Source: Ichthyenterobacterium magnum (GTDB lineage: Bacteria > Bacteroidota > Bacteroidia > Flavobacteriales > Flavobacteriaceae). From it: 64,000 nucleotides of DNA. The stretch covers positions 310,001 through 374,000 of the forward strand of contig NZ_RAQJ01000002.1 of assembly GCF_003610635.1 (NCBI RefSeq), read 5' to 3'. The notes under the pieces were generated by a model, which made no database searches, was not told the DNA's origin, and saw nothing but the letters and a program-made list of their open reading frames with translations. Shown one piece after another: positions 57,213 through 64,000 of this stretch. How positions within the stretch are numbered: the first letter of the stretch is position 1; each line of letters begins with the position of its first letter. Position numbers and translations under genes: made by a program.

Positions 57213-60200
57213 ATGAAAAGACCTACATTTTCAAAAATAACCATCATTGTTGCACTCATCGTTTTTGGTCTTCACTCCTATGCCCAAAATTACGAGCCTT
57301 TTACACCTAGGTTTGATGAAGATTTAAAAGGAGATATCGTTTTAATAGGTAACAATATTTTAGGGCCAGACAACAATGCTTTTAATGATAATTCTGTATA
57401 TAACCATAACGTTGATATGCAGTATATTGATATAGATGGTGACGCAACTACGTTTAGTTCATCAAGTTCAGATTTAGAAATTCCTAATCCAAACTGTTAT
57501 AGAATTATTTATGCAGGTTTATATTGGGGTGCAGTTAATCCTGGTAATGAGCCAATAACAAATGTAAAATTTAAAGGACCTATTGGTGGTTATAATGATA
57601 TTCAAGGAACAATTATTTATGATGCAAATGGAACAACCGTAGATGGTGGTGATAGTTTTTCGTATGCATGTTTTGCAGATGTAACCTCTATAGTAAGAAG
57701 TTTTGGGTCTGGATCAGATTTAGGAACCTATACCGTTGCAAATGTATCTTCTGCTTTGGGAGAAACGGCAACGTTTAATCCATATAATGGTACTGGTCAA
57801 TCGGCTGGTTGGTCATTATTTATTGTTTACGAAGACCCAACATTACCAGGAAAATCTATTACTAGTTTTGATGGTTTTAGTGCAATTAGTGTACCTGGTG
57901 GCAATCCATCATTAGATATCCCTGTTGATGGTTTTAGAACCATTCCTGCGCCAGCTCCAGTAAGAGCAAATTTTGCTTTTGCAACTTTAGAAGGCGATAG
58001 TCCAATTTTAGGAGATCGATTACGATTAAATGGTGTTAGTCTTTCAACTGTTGATCGTCCTGTAGGAAACTTTTTTAATAGTTCGGTAACTCAGTTAGAT
58101 GCTACGCCAGTAAATAATAGAGTACCTAATAGTACTAATACATTAGGATTTGATACTGGTGTTATGGCTATTCCTAATCCAGGTAATTCTGTTATTGCTA
58201 ATGATGCTACATCTGGTACAATTAGATTAGAAACTAGTGGTGATACTTATTTCCCATATTTCTTTGCCTTTGCTGTTGAAATTATTGAGCCAAATATTGT
58301 ACTTACTAAAATTGTAGAAGATGATGCAGGAAATGATATAGGTGGACAAACTGTTGGTTTAGGTTCTGCGTTAAATTATGTGATTGGTTTTCAAAACACA
58401 GGAAATGATAATGCAACAAATTTTCAAATTAGAGATGTTCTACCAGTAAATATAATTTTCGATTATCCTGATGATTTAGTATTACCAGCCGGCGTTACTG
58501 TAGCTAGTTATAATCCAACAACAAGAGAAATTATATTTGATATAGAAAATTATTTAGTTGAAGAAGATGATCCCGTTTATGAAATACGTATTGAAGCTCA
58601 GGTTGTAGACACATGTAATGAATTAGCAGATGCATGTTCTAACATTATTAATAACCAAGCTTTTGCAACATATAATGGCTTTTACAATCCAACGTTTTTA
58701 ATTACAGATGATCCTAGTTTAAATAGTAATACGGGGTGTTTATTAACACCACAAGCCACAAATTTTTTAGCAGATCTCGATTGTACCTTTACTGAAGATA
58801 TTGTTTTATGTGGCGATAGTGTTGATTTAACAGCAGCAAATGGATATGATTCCTACTCTTGGTCTACAAGTTCTACCGGAACTCCAGTAATAGGCTCAAC
58901 TCAAACTATTACAGTTACCAATACCGGAACTTATTATTCTTTTAATAATGCTATTGCACCTTGTCAATCTATTGTTCAAGAGTATGTCGTAGAAATCTTT
59001 GGTGGAGATATTGAAAACCCTGTAATTCCTTATGCGGATCAAGTAGTAACTTGCCCTAATGATGGTAAGTTATTGCCAAATATATTTTTATGTGGTGCTA
59101 ATGATTCCAGATTCATTCAAACTAATATTTCTGGAGCAACATCAATTATATGGGAACAATTAGACGAATCAAGTTGTCCTGCAGTTGTTGATCCAGATTG
59201 TGCAAATGAAGATAATTCTTGTACATGGAATCAAGTAGCAACAGGTCCAGATTTTCTCGCTAATACATCTGGTCAGTTTAGATTAACAATAAATTATTCA
59301 GGTGGTTGTTTTGTGCAATTTTATTTTAACGTCTATCAAAATTTACTTGATCCATCTGTTATAGCAACAGATATTATTTGTAATACTCCAGGAAGTATAA
59401 CGGTTCTAGATGTGCCATCTGGATATGAATTTAGTCTAGATAATACAAACTATCAAACAAGTAATATATTTACAATAAATACAGCTGGAATTTATACAGT
59501 CTATATTAGGCAAGTTGGAGTACCAACAAATCCATGTATTTTTTCTGTTTTAGATGTACAAATTAGAGATCGAGATTTTACCGTTTCAACTACTATAACT
59601 CAACCACTTTGTAATGGTGACTTAGGAAGTATTCAGTTAGCTGCCAATGATGTAGATCCACAATATTCTTACGCACTATATAATGGAGTAACACTAGTAA
59701 ATAGTGTTGGTCCTATAGTAGAAAATACATACCTATTTGAAAACTTAAATCCTGGTACATATACAGCTACTGTTGAAACAGAGAATGGTTGTATATACTC
59801 TGAGGTTATTCAAATTATAGAACCGCCTTTATTAACAGTTACAGCGGCAATTACAGTTCCTTTAACTTGTACTGACGGTGAAATTACAGTATATCCTATT
59901 GGTGGAACACCACCTTACTTTTATTTTGTAAATGGATCAACAGACTTTCAAACAGTTCCTGAAATTGTAGTTACAACGGCTGGAGTTTATGATATTACAG
60001 TTATAGATTCTAATAACTGTAGTGCTAATACATCAATAACTGTAAATTCAATTCCTGAGCCAGAATTTAATATAACTACAACAGATATTTCTTGTTTAGG
60101 CGATACTGGTGCTATAAATGTAAATGTAACCGCAACTAATGGTTATAGTTTGCAATATAGTATAGATGGTGGAGCAACTTTTGTTAATTCTCCAGTATTT

Positions 60201-63200
60201 GTTGGTCTTACAGACGGAAATTATGATGTGGTGGTGCAGTACACACTAGGTTCGTCAATATGTATTACTAATGCACAAACCGTAACAATTAATGCAAGTA
60301 ATACAATTTCTGGTACAGCTGAATTATCTGCATTATATACATGTAGTTCTACAGGAACAATTACTGTTACCGGAGTAACTGGAGGAAACGCACCTTACAG
60401 CTATAGTATTGATGGTGTAAACTTCCAATTAGGTAATTCATTTTCAGGTTTAACCGATGGTACTTATACCATTACTATAATGGATGCTAATAATTGTACG
60501 TTTATTGCCAATGAAATAATAATAGACCCATTAAATCCTCCAACAGATTTAACGTTTGATAACTCACCAATAACTTGTCCTACAAATACGACTACTGTTA
60601 CAATTACAGGAGTTACTGGTGGTACAGGAATTTTAGAATATCAAATAATTGCTCCAGTTGCCAATGCTACAGCTTATCAAACATCAAACATGTTTTCAGG
60701 GCTAGAGTCAGGAACCTATACATTTCAGGTAAGGGATGAAAATGATTGTATTTATAGTGAATCATATACAATCAATCCAATACCAACGCCAACTGTAAAT
60801 GTTGTTTTAACTCAAAATTTAAATTGTACAGTATCACCAGATGCAATGATTACAGGAACAATTACTGGAGTAGCTCCTTTTACTTATGCAGTATCTATAA
60901 ATGGTGGTTCTTATTCAGGTTTAGGAGCAACGGGAACACCGTTTACTTATGCAACCGCTTCAGATGGAACATATCAATTTGAAATTACTGATGCTAACGG
61001 ATGTATTGCCGAATCAAGCATTATTACTATTGAGCCATTGTCTTTACCAGTTTTAAGTTTAGTAACACAATCTCAACAAGTACTTTGTAATGGCGACTCA
61101 AATGGAGCTTTAGATATTACAATTGATATTTCAAGTGGAACGCCACCTTTTTCTATAAATGTAAATAATGACACTACTGGAATCAATTATGGTTCACAAA
61201 CTTCTGGATTATCAGCTGGGACTTATACTATTACTTTAACTGATGTTAATTTTTGTACTGCTACAGATACTATTGTTATAAATGAACCAGACCCAATTAT
61301 ATTAGATTATACTACTGTAGACATTACATGTGCAGCAGGTGGTATTTCGCAAGGTTCAGTAATTGTAAATTCAGTTACAGGCGGAACAGCGCCATATAAC
61401 TACTTTGTTACTGGTACAAATGGGTATTCAAATTCTGAACTAAATGCTACAGGATCTACTTCTGTTAATTTTGATGTTGTTGATTTTGGGTTGTATCAAA
61501 TTAATGTTGTTGATGCTAATGGTTGTTCTTTATTAGCTCAAGATGTATTAGTAGCATCTCCTCCAACAGACTTAGATATTATTATTAATACAACTGTTGA
61601 TTGTGTTACAGGCGGAGAAGCTGTAGTTAGTATTGGCTCTACATTAAGTAGTTCTGGGCCTTTCTTTTTTAGCATCTACCAAGGCCCAATATCTATATAT
61701 CCAAATCCACCAGGGTCATGGATTCCAGAAGATGCGCCAGGAAGTGAATCGGCAACCTTTACGGGATTAATGTCTGGTGTAACTTATACATTCATAGTTT
61801 ATGATGCTTCAACTAATTGTAGTTATTATGAGCCAGCAACAACACCAATACCAACAAATTCAACCTTGTTATTAAATGCAGTAAGCTCAAATAATATTAC
61901 TTGTACAGGTAGCGCTAACGGAAATGTTTCTTTTACAATCAATAGTAGTTATGGTACGGCTGTAAATGTCGATTATGAAGTTTTTGATTCATTAACTTTA
62001 ATCTCAACAGGAATTATGGGTTCAGGAACAGTTCCTGCAAACAGTTCGATTTCTGTAACAGATTTAGGATCTCTACCTTTTGGTAACTATTTTGTTTCTG
62101 TTAGTGAAACATCTGGTGCAAACTCAGGCTGTGGCGTTGTAACAATACCCTTTAATATAACAGAATCAGCAATTCTATTAGATTTAACAACTTCAGTAGA
62201 TCAAAACGCTAATTGTAATCCTAATTCAGGACTTATAAGTGCTGTTGCACAAAATGGTACTGCTCCATATCAATATCAAATTACGACGACGCCTACTACT
62301 CCATTAGCTTCAGATGCAAATTGGACTTCAGCGAGTACGTTTAATATGGATTCTGGTAATTATTATGTTCATGTTTTAGATGCATACGGATGTATTATAT
62401 CTAGCCCAGTAGTTGTATTGCCAATGGATGCAACTCCTGTTATTTCTGCAGTAGCTAATAACTTATGTACGGTAGACGAAGGCAATTTTGAAATTGATGT
62501 AAACTTAGATACAGCTGGCATTCCACCATATAGTTATAGTATAGATGGAGGTGCTTTTCAAACGCAAACAGCTCCATTTACAATATCAAATTTATTTTCT
62601 GGAAGCCATACTATAGAAATACAGGATGCCAATGGATGTGGGAATCTAGTTTCTGTTGACATTCCAACACTATTAGAAATAGTGCCAAATATTTCAGGTT
62701 TACCAACATGTAACAATGATGATGGTGAGATTATAGTAACAGGTTCAGGAGGAACAGGTACTTACACATATAGTATAAATCCTAGTCCAGTATCTGTGAG
62801 TTTTAGTGGTAATACCTTTTCAGGTGTGCCAACTGGAATATATACCATAACAATAACAGATACTGTGACTTTTTGTACAGAAGATGTTACAATTTCATTA
62901 CCTGAAGCAACACCTCCAACATTAACTACAAGTTTAACTCAAGTTACATGTTTTGGGGATAATACAGGTACTTTAGAAATTAATGTAAATGGTTATTCTG
63001 GTACATATACTTATGAAGTTTTTGATAGTTCTTCTGCATCAGTGTTTGGTGTTGTAAATGCAAATACATCTATCAATCCTTTAACTATTTCTGGTATGAC
63101 TGCTGGTACATTTTCTGTAGTAGTAACAGAAACTCAAGCCCCATTTTGTTCAGTAACTTCAACAGTGATTGTTTCGTCTCCAAATGAAGCATTGGCGCTA

Positions 63201-64000
63201 GTTGCTAATGAAACATCTAATGTAACTTGTGATAACACTCAAGGAACAATTACAGCTATAGCAAATGGTGGTTGGGGTAATTATCAATATGAATTAACAG
63301 GTGATGCTACTGTACCTTTTTCACCAAATGGTGTTTTTACAGGATTGTCTGCAGGAAATTATACAGTAAATGTAATGGATGCTGAAGGTTGTATCGCTTC
63401 AGAAAATATACCATTGATTGAGCCAACACCAATAGACGCAACATTTACTCCAAGTACTATACTACTACCCTGTTTTGGAGATCAAAATGCTTCAATAACT
63501 ATTAGTAATGTTACTGGTGGTGTAGGAACAGAATACATCTATACCTTAAATACTATTTTACCAACACCAAGTACATCTGGTCCTCAAACTTCAAATGTAT
63601 TTAACAATTTAGGAGCCGGAACGTATTCTATATCAATAACCGATGGTAATGAATGTTTTGCAACGTCGTTAGATATCGTTATTAATGAACCTACTCCAAT
63701 ACAAGCTAATTTAGTTGCTGCAACGACACAAACTTGTTTAACTGAATCTACACTTACATTAAGCGCAACTGGAGGTTCTGGAACTTACACCTATAGTAAT
63801 GATAGCTCGTTTGCAACAATATTAGGAACATTTACGTCTTCAACAACATTTTCGGTATCTGATGGAACGTATCAATATTATGTAAGAGATATCAATGGTT
63901 GTATAGCCAACATATCTAATGAAATAACAATAGATCCGCTTCCAAGCTTAGATATTAGTTTATTATCTACTAATCCAACAATTAACTGTGCTGGTGATAA
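57213..64000 (+). CDS. SprB-like giant surface adhesin, 5' part (runs off window)
   Basis: Open from ATG 57213 to the last base, 2262 codons without a stop. Signal peptide (IIVALIVFGLHSYA), an N-terminal domain of about 340 residues with CYRIIYAGLYWGA, a DUF11-like domain near 360-470, Ig-like domains with repeated cysteine pairs, and from about residue 790 a long series of SprB repeats (YTITIMDANNC, YSYSIDG type). In Flavobacterium johnsoniae SprB is moved along the cell by the gliding motor and exported by T9SS with SprF; a SprF-like gene lies just upstream here. The type B tail expected at the C-terminus is outside the window, so gliding versus adhesion alone cannot be decided. Confidence 0.87.
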   Translation, partial: MKRPTFSKITIIVALIVFGLHSYAQNYEPFTPRFDEDLKGDIVLIGNNILGPDNNAFNDNSVYNHNVDMQYIDIDGDATTFSSSSSDLEIPNPNCYRIIYAGLYWGAVNPGNEPITNVKFKGPIGGYNDIQGTIIYDANGTTVDGGDSFSYACFADVTSIVRSFGSGSDLGTYTVANVSSALGETATFNPYNGTGQSAGWSLFIVYEDPTLPGKSITSFDGFSAISVPGGNPSLDIPVDGFRTIPAPAPVRANFAFATLEGDSPILGDRLRLNGVSLSTVDRPVGNFFNSSVTQLDATPVNNRVPNSTNTLGFDTGVMAIPNPGNSVIANDATSGTIRLETSGDTYFPYFFAFAVEIIEPNIVLTKIVEDDAGNDIGGQTVGLGSALNYVIGFQNTGNDNATNFQIRDVLPVNIIFDYPDDLVLPAGVTVASYNPTTREIIFDIENYLVEEDDPVYEIRIEAQVVDTCNELADACSNIINNQAFATYNGFYNPTFLITDDPSLNSNTGCLLTPQATNFLADLDCTFTEDIVLCGDSVDLTAANGYDSYSWSTSSTGTPVIGSTQTITVTNTGTYYSFNNAIAPCQSIVQEYVVEIFGGDIENPVIPYADQVVTCPNDGKLLPNIFLCGANDSRFIQTNISGATSIIWEQLDESSCPAVVDPDCANEDNSCTWNQVATGPDFLANTSGQFRLTINYSGGCFVQFYFNVYQNLLDPSVIATDIICNTPGSITVLDVPSGYEFSLDNTNYQTSNIFTINTAGIYTVYIRQVGVPTNPCIFSVLDVQIRDRDFTVSTTITQPLCNGDLGSIQLAANDVDPQYSYALYNGVTLVNSVGPIVENTYLFENLNPGTYTATVETENGCIYSEVIQIIEPPLLTVTAAITVPLTCTDGEITVYPIGGTPPYFYFVNGSTDFQTVPEIVVTTAGVYDITVIDSNNCSANTSITVNSIPEPEFNITTTDISCLGDTGAINVNVTATNGYSLQYSIDGGATFVNSPVFVGLTDGNYDVVVQYTLGSSICITNAQTVTINASNTISGTAELSALYTCSSTGTITVTGVTGGNAPYSYSIDGVNFQLGNSFSGLTDGTYTITIMDANNCTFIANEIIIDPLNPPTDLTFDNSPITCPTNTTTVTITGVTGGTGILEYQIIAPVANATAYQTSNMFSGLESGTYTFQVRDENDCIYSESYTINPIPTPTVNVVLTQNLNCTVSPDAMITGTITGVAPFTYAVSINGGSYSGLGATGTPFTYATASDGTYQFEITDANGCIAESSIITIEPLSLPVLSLVTQSQQVLCNGDSNGALDITIDISSGTPPFSINVNNDTTGINYGSQTSGLSAGTYTITLTDVNFCTATDTIVINEPDPIILDYTTVDITCAAGGISQGSVIVNSVTGGTAPYNYFVTGTNGYSNSELNATGSTSVNFDVVDFGLYQINVVDANGCSLLAQDVLVASPPTDLDIIINTTVDCVTGGEAVVSIGSTLSSSGPFFFSIYQGPISIYPNPPGSWIPEDAPGSESATFTGLMSGVTYTFIVYDASTNCSYYEPATTPIPTNSTLLLNAVSSNNITCTGSANGNVSFTINSSYGTAVNVDYEVFDSLTLISTGIMGSGTVPANSSISVTDLGSLPFGNYFVSVSETSGANSGCGVVTIPFNITESAILLDLTTSVDQNANCNPNSGLISAVAQNGTAPYQYQITTTPTTPLASDANWTSASTFNMDSGNYYVHVLDAYGCIISSPVVVLPMDATPVISAVANNLCTVDEGNFEIDVNLDTAGIPPYSYSIDGGAFQTQTAPFTISNLFSGSHTIEIQDANGCGNLVSVDIPTLLEIVPNISGLPTCNNDDGEIIVTGSGGTGTYTYSINPSPVSVSFSGNTFSGVPTGIYTITITDTVTFCTEDVTISLPEATPPTLTTSLTQVTCFGDNTGTLEINVNGYSGTYTYEVFDSSSASVFGVVNANTSINPLTISGMTAGTFSVVVTETQAPFCSVTSTVIVSSPNEALALVANETSNVTCDNTQGTITAIANGGWGNYQYELTGDATVPFSPNGVFTGLSAGNYTVNVMDAEGCIASENIPLIEPTPIDATFTPSTILLPCFGDQNASITISNVTGGVGTEYIYTLNTILPTPSTSGPQTSNVFNNLGAGTYSISITDGNECFATSLDIVINEPTPIQANLVAATTQTCLTESTLTLSATGGSGTYTYSNDSSFATILGTFTSSTTFSVSDGTYQYYVRDINGCIANISNEITIDPLPSLDISLLSTNPTINCAGD

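Overview
The window looks like a chromosomal piece of a low-GC marine member of the Flavobacteriaceae (Bacteroidota). The evidence is AT-rich codon use, promoters of the Bacteroidota type (TTG about 20 bases upstream of TAnnTTTG), fused lpxC/fabZ, proteins with type IX secretion (T9SS) sorting tails of types A and B, a PorP/SprF-type barrel and a SprB-like giant adhesin. All functions are read from motifs and family memory; no database search was run.

Layout. 1-6.7 kb: lipid A and core-gene operon (HD phosphohydrolase end, lpxD, lpxC/fabZ, lpxA, efp, a second lpxD-like gene, an NTF2-fold protein, sucD). 6.8-15.4 kb: M16 peptidase lipoprotein, fabG, a VWA-like membrane protein, prohibitin, a TruA-type pseudouridine synthase, and tsaD on the other strand. 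15.5-23.4 kb: TamB-like giant protein, then a central-carbon cluster (pfkA, gapA, an N-acetylglucosamine-kinase-like gene, mgsA). 23.4-30.3 kb: sodium/solute symporter, small membrane and hypothetical proteins, DUF2461, DUF72, a hotdog thioesterase, an MscS channel, DUF3817. 30.3-32.6 kb: a T9SS-exported protein with a complete vanadium haloperoxidase signature.

32.6-36.7 kb is the main accessory spot. Two copies of a 233-base identical direct repeat, each containing a 41-base palindrome, flank one 843-residue protein that joins an HNH nuclease-type zinc/HNH domain to a P-loop (STAND-like) NTPase. It looks like a mobile or exchangeable defence cassette and is the best candidate for an undescribed system here.

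36.7-41.1 kb, minus strand: a polyamine operon (arginine decarboxylase, agmatinase, deoxyhypusine-synthase-like enzyme) followed by two small acidic proteins and a VOC protein. 41.4-51.6 kb: two serine hydrolases, an NmrA-like reductase, an exported beta-rich protein, a TolB-like/TPR/AraC hybrid regulator, a TPR-membrane-HTH regulator and several small exported proteins. 51.8-64 kb: a surface-adhesion/gliding locus read left to right: an exported beta-rich protein, a protein with a type B sorting tail, a SprF-like barrel with an unusual 16-residue tandem repeat, and the first 2262 codons of a SprB-like adhesin that runs off the window.

No rRNA, tRNA, CRISPR array, transposase or integrase was seen.
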